Assembly: GCA_027924585.1 (NCBI GenBank)
Contig: BSBM01000764.1
Coordinates: forward strand, 1,940,001-2,004,000
Source: Larix kaempferi
Lineage: Eukaryota; Streptophyta; Pinopsida; Pinales; Pinaceae
DNA length: 64,000 bases
Reading direction: 5' to 3'
Part shown: positions 22,746 through 33,489 of the stretch, piece after piece
How the letters are laid out: each line of letters starts with the position of its first letter
Position numbering within the stretch: the first letter of the stretch is position 1
Program-made: the position numbers and the translations under genes
The notes under the pieces: generated by a model
Databases searched by the model: none
Told to the model about the DNA's origin: nothing
The model's input: only the letters and a program-made list of their open reading frames with translations

Positions 22746-22879
22746 GAGATTCCACCATTTTTCAAAGAACCATTCCGGTGTCATACGACATCCGTTTCTC
22801 AAACCGTTGGTACCATTGGAATCAGAACAGCGAGAACTTCATGACAGTTCTTTCCTCTTCCTGTTTTCACCAGGTCCAT

Positions 22880-23775
22880 TTTTTGACCATTTTTTCATGC
22901 CCTCGTTGCATCGGTTTGCGTGCCACATCGACTGTCATCCATTTTTGACGAACCTTATATTTCCGGATTCAGTTTTCCGCGCTCGTGATGATGCTTGAGA
23001 TCATTTCTTGCTCTCATGCCCATATTTTTCAGGCATTTTTTCCCATGCCCCCTCGTCGCCTCGATTTACGTGCCACATCGGCTATCATCCATTTTTGACA
23101 AGTCTTATATAGCCGGATTTAGTTTTCCATACTCGTGATGATGCTTGAGATCATTTCTCGCTCTCATGCCCAGATTTTTTTGGTATTTTTTCCCATGCCC
23201 CCTCGTCAACTCGGTTTGCGTGCCACATCAGCCGTCGTCCGTTTTTTACAAACCTTATATCGCCGGATTCAGTTTTCCGCACTCGTGATGATGCTTGAGA
23301 TCATTTCTCGCTCTCACGCCCAGATTTTTTGGGAATTTTTTCCCATGCACCCTCGTTGCCTCGATTTGTGTGCCACATCGGCCATCGTCCATTTTTTATG
23401 AACCTTATGTCGCCAGATTCAATTTTTCACGCTCATGATGATGCTTGAGATCATTTCTTGCTCTCACGCTCATATTTTTTGGGCATTTTTCCCATGACCC
23501 CCTCGTTGCCTCGGTTTGCATGCCACATCGGCCGTCATCTATTTTTGACGAGTATTATATCGTCGGATTCAGTTTTTCGCGCTCGTGATGATGCTTGAGA
23601 TCATTTCTCACTCTCACCCCATAATTTTCTGGGTATTGTTTCAAAATGCCACCCATCACCTCAGTTTGTGTGCCACATTGGCCATTGCCCCTTTTTGACA
23701 ATCTTTATGTCACCGGATCCAGTATTCCGCACACATGATGATGTTTGAGACCTTTTCTCGCTCTCACCAATCCCT
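22880..23775. repeat. 150-bp tandem array (six copies)
   Basis: The anchor TGATGATGCTTGAGATCATT begins at 22986, 23136, 23286, 23436 and 23586, with a variant at 23736: exact 150-bp spacing throughout. Each unit also carries GTGCCACATCG, CATTTTTGAC and CCGGATTCAGTTTTCC. Copies differ at roughly one base in ten. The strictly conserved period despite substitutions suggests amplification by unequal exchange or slippage of a precise unit. Tandem arrays between pol and 3' LTR are known in Ogre/Tat elements and can seed satellite DNA. Confidence 0.92.
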
Positions 23776-25515
23776 TTTTGTTCGGTATAATTTTACCCCT
23801 TTTTCGGGCCGAGCAATCCCTTTTATGAAAAAGGCACTTAGGGAGTTTCTGTTAAGCTCTTTTCTGACTCCTAAAACAATGAAAAGATCACCGAGCAACC
23901 TTGCTTTCTTTCATGCTCGCTAAACGTATCTGAAAGGGCGTCTACCTGGTATAAGTTTACCCCTTTTCCGGACCTTGTCGACTAATTACGAAAAAGGAAT
24001 ACTCTAGTCACATCGGCTAGAAGAGTTCTCCATTTGCATCATTTTATGCTTTTTCGGGCCTTGGAGACTAAATTACTAAAAAGAACACCAGTGGAGTCCA
24101 CTTACCGCTTTCAGACTCTCTAAACATGAAAGCGACCACAAGCAATCACCATCCTGGGCTCGTAAAACAAACAGGACAGTAATCATTACCACTGCAGAGT
24201 CTTCTTATCGTTTTCAGACTCCTTAAAAATGAAAGCACCAATGAGCACGAACAGTCCTGGGCTCACAAAATCCACAGGACAGTATCATTTCATAGCACAC
24301 TTTTATCCCTTCTTGGGGCCCATTAAAACTATGAAGAAGGACCCAATGGTGCTTCTCGGTGCCACAACAGATCACGTCTACTCATATAGCAGCTTCCCCA
24401 TTTTGGTCACCTTTGTTCAGAGTATTCTACAGTATGTCACCCTGAGAACCCCTCGACAGCACCCATAAGCTATGATACCCACACCTACAAGTCAGTTCCC
24501 TACGCTGCTAGGTCAACCATGTCATCATGCTCTGAACAAAGGAAGTTTGAGTCTACCCACTATATGACCCCAATTACTTCCCATCCCCACAAGTACGTCA
24601 ATCCTACCATCAGTACTACCGCACTTCAGTTCTACACCTCACTCTCCTATCAAGGAAACATCATTGCCTTGTTAGTTGCTGGTCTCCCTCTGTCGACGAC
24701 AACCAAATTTATTCCAGAGGATAGACCTAGAGGTCCCTGTGTCTTGGACTCGTCCAATCTACAATGAGTGCCTACGAATCATTCCGAGAAGAGTCCTCGG
24801 TGCCTCTCCCAATGGTTGTTTCTCACATGCTCGACTTCAACACCTTGATTGCATCGTTGAGACTCGCACAGGGTATTGGTCCGTTCAGTTATTTTTTCAA
24901 GACCCCGGATACCAACCGACTCTTCCACATTTGAGAGTCTACCTATGGATACAACTAGTTACATTTTTTCTATAGATATCCGGGTTGCGCATGGCGACAG
25001 TATTCAGATGTACCCCAGTTTTTATACTCCCTCGAGTATACAATTACATATACTTCCCAGAGATGGCTCACAGTCATTGAGTCCCTACAGATGTTGGACA
25101 CCTTCAGTTTCAGCAGTTCATCAACCCTTCTGAGACCTTATTCAGAACGCTTGATGCTTTATTCCAGTGTATCAGTTATTGAGATCAGTCATGTTATGAT
25201 CATGAGTACATCCCAAAATGATGTCCCCTCTGGACCATTATGATGTACCAGCAGATTTTGTATGTATTTTCTCAGGTCCCCCTTCTAGAGACTAATTGTT
25301 TATATATGTCTTGATACGAGCATGGGTATGCCCGCCTCGTCCATTATCAGAGATTATTCCTCATTCATATTGAGGCCATGTAATATTGTTTATTTTTTGC
25401 TGCTTCCAAGGGCCGTGGATCCAGTCTCCAATCGGTCTCTTCTCCTCCCCAAACCCCAGAAAAAAGACAAAAGAACTATGATGTCTATCAGCCATACGAT
25501 GAGCTCCTGCCCTCA
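23776..25515 (+). other. E2 3' noncoding region
   Basis: Long region before the polypurine tract with no recognised ORF. Between 23780 and 24350 short motifs (TTTTCGGGCC, GACTAA, GAAAAAGGA) recur, and the same motifs occur inverted at about 35720-36010 in E3, showing the two elements are related. From 24450 to 25500 I see nothing recognisable. Confidence 0.5.
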
Positions 25516-25520
25516 CACAT

Positions 25521-25532
25521 CAGGGGGCAATC
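25521..25532 (+). other. E2 polypurine tract
   Basis: CAGGGGGCAATC immediately upstream of the 3' LTR start; this would prime plus-strand DNA synthesis. The equivalent site in E3 (34218-34232, minus) reads AGGGGGCATC. Confidence 0.75.
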
Positions 25533-26255
25533 TGTTAACACCCAAAAAGTGCTCACTAGCTCATTTCCTTATTCACATGACCCATTTGTCCACTTTTCCA
25601 CCATTTGAGCCTCTAAAGCCACCAAAAGGTCACCAAAAGACCTTAATACACCCCTTTTTCCACTCAAAATGAATATTTTTGCTAAAAAAGCATAAAAAAC
25701 CCTCAAAAAGAGTCCAAAATTCTCAAAAATATTAAAAAGGGAATAAAAATATTCAAAATATTCAAAAAAGGAAAAATGAGGGAAAAGGTACCTAAACCAT
25801 GTTAGTCAATACCATTGGTTTCCTCAAAACCATAATGGTATTCCCCACCACCAAAAACTATAAAAAGGTGGTAGGGGCTCCTCACTTTCCATCCATCCAT
25901 CATCCTATCCTCATGCTGCCAAAATATCCCATGAGCTTTTGGCCATTGTAGCTACCTTGGAGAAGGGACCTTTGGAGTTTGGAGCTGCTCACCCTTGGAG
26001 CTACTCAACAATCTTCACCACTTGGAGGTATTATCATTGCAAGCACTTGCTTGCCCTTATTCTTAATACAAAGTTATTCTTTATTCTATTTCTTGTTCTT
26101 GTTTTCTATAATATTTCCATTGTTTGTTTATTTACTTCACATAGATCCATGTTTAATATAGTTTAGATTAGTTTGTTATTTATTTCTATTGAAACTGTTG
26201 CTACTAGTTAGCAGGTGCCCATTGCACTAAGCTTGGTTGCAAAACCAAGCCAACA
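25533..26255 (+). repeat. E2 3' LTR
   Basis: 723 bp, TGTTAACACCC to GCCAACA, about 98% identical to the 5' LTR by eye. It is followed by GGTAG, the right copy of the target duplication. The ORFs at 25939-26166 and 25979-26161 lie within it and are not genes. Confidence 0.95.
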
Positions 26256-26260
26256 GGTAG
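26256..26260. repeat. Target site duplication of E2, right copy
   Basis: GGTAG, identical to 13143-13147. Confidence 0.95.
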
Positions 26261-27590
26261 TTCATTTCAGTGCCCTGCAGGCCAGTGCTCATAAAAGAAA
26301 TTGGGTATTCATCTTCTGATTCCTTCTTTTGAGTGAGCACAGCTGCGAGAGAGTTATCAGAAGCAAAGGTGAACATAATAAAATCTTTATCGAAGTCTGG
26401 GCTTTTTAAAGAAGGTGCTTTGGTTATGGCAGCTTTGATCTCTTTAAATGAAACCTTTTCCAAATCAGTCCACTTAAATTGTACACTTTGCTTGACCATT
26501 TGTTGCAAAGGTTTAATGACCTGAGCGAAGTCTGGTACGAACCTTCGAACAAAATTTATGGTTCCCATGAATGATTGCATATACTTTTTGCTATGGGGCA
26601 TGGGAATCTTATTGATAGCTTTCACTCTCTCTTGCTCTATCGAGATTCCCTCCTTTGAAATGATGTGACCCAAGAGCTTGCCTTCAAGAACAACGAAAAC
26701 ACTTTTCTTGGGATTTAAAGAGATACCATACTTCCTACAGCGATCAAAGATTTGCTTCAGGTGGAAAACATGGTCTTCCCTTTTCTTTGAGAAAACTCTC
26801 ACATCATCTAAGTAAACTACTACACATTTACTGCCCAATCTTATGAAAGCAATGTCCATGGCTCACTGAAAAAGTAGCTCCTGCGTTTATCAAACCAAAA
26901 GGCATTCTTAGATATGCAAAGGTCCCCCACTTTGTACGAAAAGTGGTTTTGAGTCGGTCCTCTTCTGCTACTAGCACTTGGTTGTAACCAGAAAAACCAT
27001 CTAGTAGGGAAAAAAGTTATGATCCTGACACCATCTGCAATATTTGCTCCATTGGGGGCACATGATAGTTGTCTTTATCGGAAGCTCTATTTAGATTTCA
27101 AAAATATACACACAATCTGATTTCTCCTGATTTCTTCTACACGGGGACTAAATTAGCCACCCATTCAGAATGTCAAACCTTAAAAATAAACTTTGCATCC
27201 AACAATTTTTTTAATTCTTTCTGAATTAGAGGCTCCAGTGTTGGGTGCATCATTATTAATTGTTGCTAAAATGACTTAACACCTGCTTTCATTGGTATTA
27301 TGTGTTGAATGATGCAAGTATCGTATGTTTTCAGATCATCATAGGTCCAAGCAAAGACATCTTTATACTGCTGGAACAATTTTATGAACTTACTTCTCTC
27401 ATCCGATGTACAACACTTACCCAGATTAATATATTTCGGTTCATCCTCCGTGCCTAGATTTATTAACTCATGTTGAGTGGATGAGCTGTGAGTTTTAGCA
27501 TTCATTGGTCTTTTGAATTTGCTCTGTAAATCAAATAATGCTTCAAGGGTTCTCACCCCTTTGGGCATGAAGTTTCCTTTAACAACATCT
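26261..27590 (-). pseudogene. E1 reverse transcriptase and start of RNase H
   Basis: 27568-27266 encodes the RT N-terminal region (YKDVFAWTYDDLKTYDT, IIQHIIPMKAGV). 27260-26870 continues through LVPV, SGEIRLCV, NLNRASDKDNY and LLDGFSGYNQV with several stops. After a frameshift near 26865, 26859-26261 encodes the catalytic YLDD motif (VVVYLDDVRVFSK), the thumb and the start of the gypsy RNase H (DFIMFTFASDNSLAAVLTQK). In that RNase H the usual first catalytic Asp of the DAS motif is replaced (FAS). The frame is cut at 26260 by E2. Confidence 0.88.
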
Positions 27591-27599
27591 TTATTTTGT

Positions 27600-28420
27600 A
27601 AAACCGAATCATGATGTTCTTCCTCTATTATAGCTTCTTGGAAGACCTCTTCATTGGTTAAGAAACTAATGATCTGATCATCATCATCAAATACCCTAAG
27701 GTTTGTAATGTTATCCGAAACAGAGGGCCTGAAAATTCATTCAATAGAGCATTTGTTATTAGTAGGCACTAATCTGGAAGCAGAAGTTGCTAACAAATCA
27801 GCTGCAGCATTCTTCAATCTAGGAATATAATTAATATTGAAAGCATCGAAACATCAAATTAGATCCCAAACCTCATCCTAGTATCGCTTTAAGTGCGGTG
27901 AAAGGCAATGGATTGTATTTCTTATTTGCCTGACAACTATTTCTGAATCACCAAAGAATTTCAAATAGTTGACATTTAAACCAATGGCTTTCTTTAATCC
28001 ATGGATCAGAGCTTCATACTCAGCAGTATTATTTGTACAATCAAACTCTAAACTACAAGATAAAAAATGTTTCTTTCTTTTAGGATCAATTAAAACACAA
28101 CCGGTTCTGGATCCTTCTTGAGTTTTGGATCCATCAAAGTAAAGAGTCCAAAAAACATTTTCTTCTTCAACTAAGTTAGTGTCATTACTTCCTATGTCAG
28201 TAACTAATCCTACTATGTTACAATCGATATCATCAGTCCATGAAAAATGAAGGAGATCGAATTGTTTGTCTGGATCATGGCCAGAATCTTCTGATTGGTA
28301 ATTTCCGGGTTCGATTTCTAGGAAATAATTCCCTAAAACAAAAGATGAAAAAGCTACAGCTTCATTCTTTTCCTCTAACTGAGTGACATTTTGTTTCATG
28401 TGGGGTTCCCTTAGTATTTT
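27600..28420 (-). pseudogene. E1 archaeal-type RNase H between protease and RT
   Basis: 28399-27878 and its downstream continuation encode an RNase H with LYFDGSKTQEGSRTG (Asp), NNTAEYEALIHGL (Glu), FFGDSEIVVRQI (Asp) and, after a stop near 27878, IPRLKNAAADLLA (Asp). All four catalytic acids are visible. It lies in the same frame as protease upstream, and RT begins downstream at about 27590. This is the extra RNase H of Tat-like elements, here placed before RT. Confidence 0.8.
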
Positions 28421-28423
28421 GAT

Positions 28424-28765
28424 CTAGTTTTTCCTATTCTGATAAGGTAACCACAAATGAGACCAATCCATTGCAAAGTAACCATTTAGTTTCGCAGACC
28501 AATCCCTATTCAAAATTAAACCATAAGCCTCAGGAATATCAACCACCATTATATCGATAAATTGACATACTCTTGAATCAGATGACAATCTAATAAGTAT
28601 ATCTTTTAATTCTCCGATGACTTTGACAATGGTCCTATCTAACTGTATGATTTGAGATGGGGATGGGATAGGTTGTCCATTAATCCTTTTGAAAATAGAC
28701 AAAGGCATGACGTTTGAGCTAGCACCAGAATCTACAATTATGCACATTGTGATGAAAAATCTCAA
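28424..28765 (-). pseudogene. E1 aspartic protease
   Basis: MCIIVDSGASSNVMPLSIF contains the retropepsin DSGAS catalytic motif intact. Downstream VVDIPEAYGLILNRDWSAKL is the conserved C-terminal half of plant gypsy proteases (family sequences typically read DIPDAWGMLLSR-W). It matures the gag-pol polyprotein. A frameshift separates it from the linker at 28719-29288. Confidence 0.85.
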
Positions 28766-30751
28766 AGGTTAAGAGAAAAGGAAAGGTTTGAGACTTTGAT
28801 TTTCCACCAATGCTTGCTTCATTAATTGTTGGGTTTTCATCAATGTTTCCTAATGAAGTGTTTGTTTGTGGATCAAAATCCTCCATTAAATTCTTTCTTT
28901 GTTGTTGCAGGCTACACATATAAAAAATGGAAACGTTTGCTTTTGTTTTCTTAATATCTTCGATTATGTCATAGCCCATGTCACCTTCCTTTGAAACTTT
29001 TGATCGATTTTCTATTTTGTTTGAAGAAGCTATTGGTTGTTTGGTTACTTTTGCGTTTGGCTCTTTAGTCACCGTGGGAGTTACTATTGGAATTGTCTTA
29101 GGCTGGGGCAGAATCATAGTTATGTGCCGCTTTGGTATTTGATTAAATCTAGCCTTAGGAACTTCTGTTGTTTGATCAATCATCGAGCCTTTACTTCTAG
29201 TAGTGACATTAATAGATGTTGCTTTCACTTTAGTAACAAAATCTTCAAAAGACTGTTCTTGGGTAGGAGTCCAATCCCAAAGGATCATCGTAGTGTCAGG
29301 AGCGTATTCTTCCCTCTCAGCAATTTGTTCTTGCTAAGGATCTATTTGTTCAGGCATTTGTGCATATAATATTTGATTCATTACCAGACTCATTGAATTA
29401 ATCCACTGTGGACAGCTTTTCTCTGAGTGTTGTTCTTGATGAAAGGTGCAAAAGTGGTCCATGCCTATTTCATTTAAGTTTAGCACAACAGAATTATTCA
29501 CTAGTGGGTTGGCTTCCCATTTTCTTCTCTCTTCTTATAAAATGGCTTGAAAGGCGATCTAGAGGAGCTAGATGCCTTATCTTTCTCCAGATCTACAATT
29601 TTATTAGAGATTTTTTGCATCATTTTTATAACATTTTCTAAATCAGCTGCGGGTTCTTCTTTATCTCTAGTTAATAGAAAAGGATTTTTAATAGTTGCTA
29701 GCTTTGCCTCTGAGTCAAGAGCATGTTTAGTGATACTGTCATCTTCTTCTTCCACTTTCTTTGCTTCTTCAAGATTTTCTATCAGGGTAATCTTATTAGT
29801 TTTTTTGACAAACATTGCTAATGGGGGTTTAAGAGCTGTTGTATAATATTCTACCAAACATTCCTCAGCGGGCTTTGTTGCATCACTGAAGTTATTTAAC
29901 AATGTCATGAATATTTGGTTAAACTCTTGAACTTTCTCATTCTTTTCCATTCTCATAGATAGCAATTCTTTCATAAGAGTAGCTATAGTTTTCTAATTCC
30001 CATACCTTTTTAGAAAACATTTCTAAAAATATTCCCAACTTGTTATTGAATTAGCTTGCAGACTAAAGTACCAAGAGGATGCTTTGGGTTCAAAAGTATA
30101 CGGAAAAAGGCAACAGACCACATCTTCATGTTCCACATTAAGAAGATTCAAAGCTAGATAGAAAATTTTAAGGTGATCTTCAGCAGAAATCCCTTTGCCA
30201 GGGTCATATTTAGGTAAAACCTTTCCTGGGTTTTTAGGCAAATCATGGAATGGTCCAACTACGTTTAATGCTCCTCCTACCCTCCATGCAGGCATGGCCA
30301 TAACTCTTGGTGGAGAACGTGGTGGCATGTGCGGTGGTGAATTATGAGGAGTATGCCTTGGAGTGTGTAGTTGTTCTTGATTTGTGGGAGTTTCGGGTCT
30401 GACCTCATCAAAAGGTTTAGTAATTTCTTCTAGAGATAAATCCAATAATTCTTCTAGGCTCTGGACTAAGACGGAATATTTAGTGCATTGAGGGTTTTTT
30501 CTAGGAGCTCTTATTCTGGGAAGCAAAGGAACAGTAGTTAACCTCCCAAGACTTCTAACGTAGGAACGGGTGTGTCTTTTGAAGTGGTTTACTTCTTCAA
30601 AAGGGATAGCATACAATGTTTCTTGCTGTTCTGTCTCAGAATTAAGATTTTCTTGATTTCTTGATTCCAGATCGGGAATGTCTGAAATAACTATTTCGGG
30701 TGGGTCTTCAATGGGAATTTTACTAACAAAAGGATCTCTTCTTCCAGCCAT
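28766..30751 (-). pseudogene. E1 gag and gag-protease linker
   Basis: ATG at 30751 (MAGRRDPFVSKIP). Residues about 125-150 are His/Pro-rich. The capsid domain follows with KYDPGKGISAEDHLKIFYLA, VEHEDVVCCLFPYTFEPKAS and SWYFSL, then 29974-29501 (MEKNEKVQEFNQIFMTLL). Around 29460-29420 the sequence encodes HFCTFHQEQHSEKSC, a CX2HX3HX4C knuckle-like motif in which the second Cys is His. 29288-28719 is a Thr/Lys/Pro-rich linker. Several stops and at least two frameshifts are present. Confidence 0.83.
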
Positions 30752-30762
30752 GCACTGGTGGC

Positions 30763-30778
30763 CCTCCTTCTAGCGCCA
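30763..30778 (-). other. E1 primer binding site
   Basis: Minus strand reads TGGCGCTAGAAGGAGG, five bases inside the LTR edge. TGGCGC is the usual opening of gypsy primer sites; I cannot name the tRNA with confidence. Confidence 0.6.
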
Positions 30779-30783
30779 AAAAC

Positions 30784-31737
30784 TGTTGATGCCTCGAAAA
30801 TTGTAGCATCAATCAGCAAGGGATTCTCCCCGGTAAGCAAGCCCAATTAGATTGCTCACCGTTTGGTGTGGGGAATCCATCTAGTTAATGGTTCCAGCTA
30901 ACGTGTAATATTTTAAAGATTTGTTTAATTTTCACCGGTTGCAACCCGATCCACCGTTAATTTTCACTGGTTAATGGTTCCAGCTACCGTGTAATATTTT
31001 AAAGATTTGTTTAAAGATGATATGCAAGTGCGTTGAGCTAAGTGCATGCAATTAAAGCAAATCTAATATAAAACTAATTTAAGAAAATTTAATCTATCCT
31101 TGCAACGAGCAAACTGAAAGTGTGAGCAATGAGATGAAAGAAACATCTAAAAGATCTCACAAATAGCCATTTAATCATAAAGATGCAATTTCAACACAAA
31201 ATGCAAGATATCAAAGGTAGCTTTAATTTAATTAAAAGATTTCATTGCTCATATAGCACAAATTTTTTTTCAAAAGAGATAAAATCATTCATAGCATAGA
31301 ATTAATTCATAAAAGCTAGGAAAGATCTCACTGAATGCATATGAAAAATGCAGAAATAGTTCAACCATTATTCATAACAATTTCCAACAAAATGTTGCAC
31401 AAGCTTCCATAGGCCAAAATGATTTCCAAATTCATGTAGCAGAAATAGTTCATGTACACGAGGAGAAAGTCCCTTCACCTGCCAAAAGTCCTTTTACTAC
31501 TCTGTGATCATCTATTTATAGCTTTACAAAATGCTCTAAGAGATGCCAAGTGTCCCCTAATCTCTTTGATTCTTCTAATTTGTCTCTTAGTGCTCATTTT
31601 ACAAAAAGGAATAAAACCTCAAAATATTACAAAAAGGGATGGGAAAGAAGTCCCAGATGTCATTTTCCCATCCTCCAAATATATAGGGCCAAAGTAGAGC
31701 GTGCTGACTTTAATCAGCAGATATGACCAAATATGGA
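30784..31737 (-). repeat. E1 5' LTR (outer edge uncertain)
   Basis: The inner edge is TGTTGATGCC at 30784 on the plus strand, beside the primer site. A TATA box reading TATAAATAG on the minus strand lies at 31512-31520, leaving about 700 bp of R-U5. The outer edge must lie before the coiled-coil ORF that ends at 31738. An 86-bp direct duplication (GTTAATGGTTCCAGCTA at 30884 and 30970) lies within U5. No partner LTR is found near 10-11 kb. Confidence 0.65.
31512..31520 (-). promoter_or_regulatory. TATA box of E1 LTR
   Basis: Minus strand reads AGCTATAAATAGATG. Orientation and distance fit transcription of E1 gag. Confidence 0.65.
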
Positions 31738-33348
31738 TTATTCCTGAGATGGAGCCTTTGCTATGGCAGTCGTTTCTGCTACAACCGGTACTCCTGTTGA
31801 AACTTGTGCCACTGGTGCTGCTGGAAATTCCATTGAAGCTGATGCCCCTGCTCCTTCTACTGATGCTTGTTGTGATTTTGCTGCCAAAACCCTATTATCT
31901 TCTGCTATATGATTTACCCAGAGACAGTTTTCCCTTATGACCTGGTTCGTAGCAAGGGGCAGCATTAATTGTAGAGAAACCTCATGTTTGGCAAGGTCTT
32001 CTTCCAGGTCAACTACCTCTATTTTTTCAATATGGATGCTTTCTTCAAGTAGATGTGTAAGGATAGTAGCTTGACCAATCCAATGATGAAGATCCTCCGT
32101 GGTCAATACATCCATCCTTTTCACATACTCCATTTCTCCATCCAGGTCGTCTCTCAACTCAGACAAATGTCGAGTCTTATCAGGAAAGTCTTCTACACTC
32201 TGGGGTATTATCATTTGACAACTTTCCTGGGTGGTTCAAATCTTAAGGTACACATTTTCACACTGTTCAAGAGCATCCATGGCCATGGCGTTCAACCTTA
32301 CTCCACAATCCTTGCAAAAAACCAAGAGGCGTATGTCTGCTTTGAAACCGAGGTTTACTGGGAATCCTAACTTTCCTTCTCTCCATTCCATATGATTTTT
32401 TATGTCCTCACTAATGCATGCATATTTTCTCCTGAGCTTAGTGGCTTTAGCATTTATCTCCTTAATTCTGACCACTACTGCCTTTAGTTTGCAAACTTCT
32501 TCCATTATGAGCTCCTGAATCTCGTGGGTATTCCTTAGTATCTCACAAGCTTGTTCATGAAAAGGACTTAGGTCACCAATCTTGCTAGTTGTGAGTTCTA
32601 ACTATTGTTCCAGTAATTCCCTGCTATCTTCCAACTTCTCCATATTCTCTTTCATATCCTTGATCTACTGAATAGTATCAAACTTTTCAGGTTCTAGTTG
32701 TAGGTTCTTTCCTTCAAGGTTATTCTTCTCTTCTTCCAATGTCCTTATTCTTATCACCAAAGCTCTCTTTTCAGCTTCTAGATGCTGCAGACTTCTTTTT
32801 ATTTATCCCTTCTCTGACACAAGGGTGTCACATTTCTCAACCATCAAATTTGAATAATTCTTTTCTTTCACCATATTTTCCTGCAACTGGCAACATCTGC
32901 TTTTTTCTAATTCTAACTCGTCCGCTAATATGTTGACATTGTCTGCAGTCGCTAGAACAGAGGCCACATAAATAGATGCCACTAGTTTGTGTGCATGCTG
33001 AGTACCTTACATGACTGTGGTTTCATGTTTGGTGACAATGTCTGGTTGAAAAGGTCTCTTTATTCTAGTCACTATTTCTTTGACAATGGATTTCCTCTTC
33101 TTGTTATAAGCAAACCTGTCCCATTGGGACACCGTACTACTGTTTGATGGTGTACAAGGGAGAAGCGGGAGGTTTCTTATGGGGATATCTGCATCCATGT
33201 CATGGATGTTTGGGCTCTTTGGTTCAGCATCCTCCTTCAATTTGTTTTCTTCTTCCGCTTTCCTTTGCGTTTTCTCTTTGTATTGGATAAAACTCACTAT
33301 GGCTTGGAAATACCACAACAGACAGATGACTACCAGAAATCTACTCAA
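31738..33348 (-). pseudogene. Coiled-coil protein pseudogene upstream of the E1 LTR
   Basis: One continuous frame of about 537 codons without frameshift but with in-frame stops near 33007, 32805, 32667, 32601 and 32236. The N-terminus is hydrophobic (FLVVICLLWYFQAIVSFI), followed by charged heptad-rich sequence (KEKTQRKAEEENKLKEDAE; ADELELEKSRCCQLQ; LEAEKRALVIRIRTLEEEK) and an Ala/Val-rich tail ending KAPSQE. I do not recognise the family. An exon-like piece with splice-site-like edges lies just upstream at 33415-33480. A similar coiled-coil ORF precedes LTR-like sequence at 38705-39384, so this may be a 3'-end accessory ORF of a retrotransposon family. Confidence 0.6.
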
Positions 33349-33489
33349 TTCTCAAAAAAATGCTATTATAAACGACAATGTTAAAACAATGGAGAAATGT
33401 AACCAACCTCGATCCAACGTTTAATGTAGATCCCCATTGGAGCTTTCAATCTGCACACGTTCAAGCACTTGTAATCTGCAAATTAGTCT

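Larger units (their letters stand above)
13148..26255 (+). mobile_element. E2: complete Tat-like Ty3/gypsy derivative with antisense gene
   Basis: 13.1-kb element with near-identical LTRs (13148-13871 and 25533-26255; I counted about 13 differences by eye, roughly 98% identity), GGTAG target duplications, a primer site at 13877-13895 and a polypurine tract at 25521-25532. In order the interior holds: a 33-bp repeat array, gag-protease, post-protease zinc knuckles, an RT remnant fused to aRH, about 55-bp repeats, an antisense plant-mobile-domain-like gene, an inverted 33-bp array, a 150-bp tandem array and a long noncoding tail. The RT core, gypsy RNase H and integrase are absent. E2 is therefore non-autonomous, though its LTRs indicate fairly recent movement. 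Confidence 0.93.
11563..30783 (-). mobile_element. E1: Ty3/gypsy element, gag-PR-aRH-RT-RH-IN, interrupted by E2
   Basis: Minus-strand gypsy element with 5' LTR edge at 30784, primer site at 30763-30778, gag from 30751, protease at about 28.7 kb, an archaeal-type RNase H at about 28.1 kb, RT at 27.6-26.3 kb, and RNase H plus integrase at 13.1-11.6 kb. The interval 13148-26260 is a later insertion (E2 plus one copy of its target duplication). Across it, the E1 frame resumes exactly: ...GTEMNY on one side and PLVDKQAYAV on the other. At least three frameshifts and several stops show an old, inactive copy. Confidence 0.87.

Noticed and set aside
23135-23401. 88-codon ORF with 50-residue repeats
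   Set aside because: It results from the 150-bp tandem array, where 150 is a multiple of three.
22880-23775. CRISPR-like regular spacing
   Set aside because: The 150-bp units repeat along their whole length with no unique spacers, in a plant nuclear context; this is a minisatellite.
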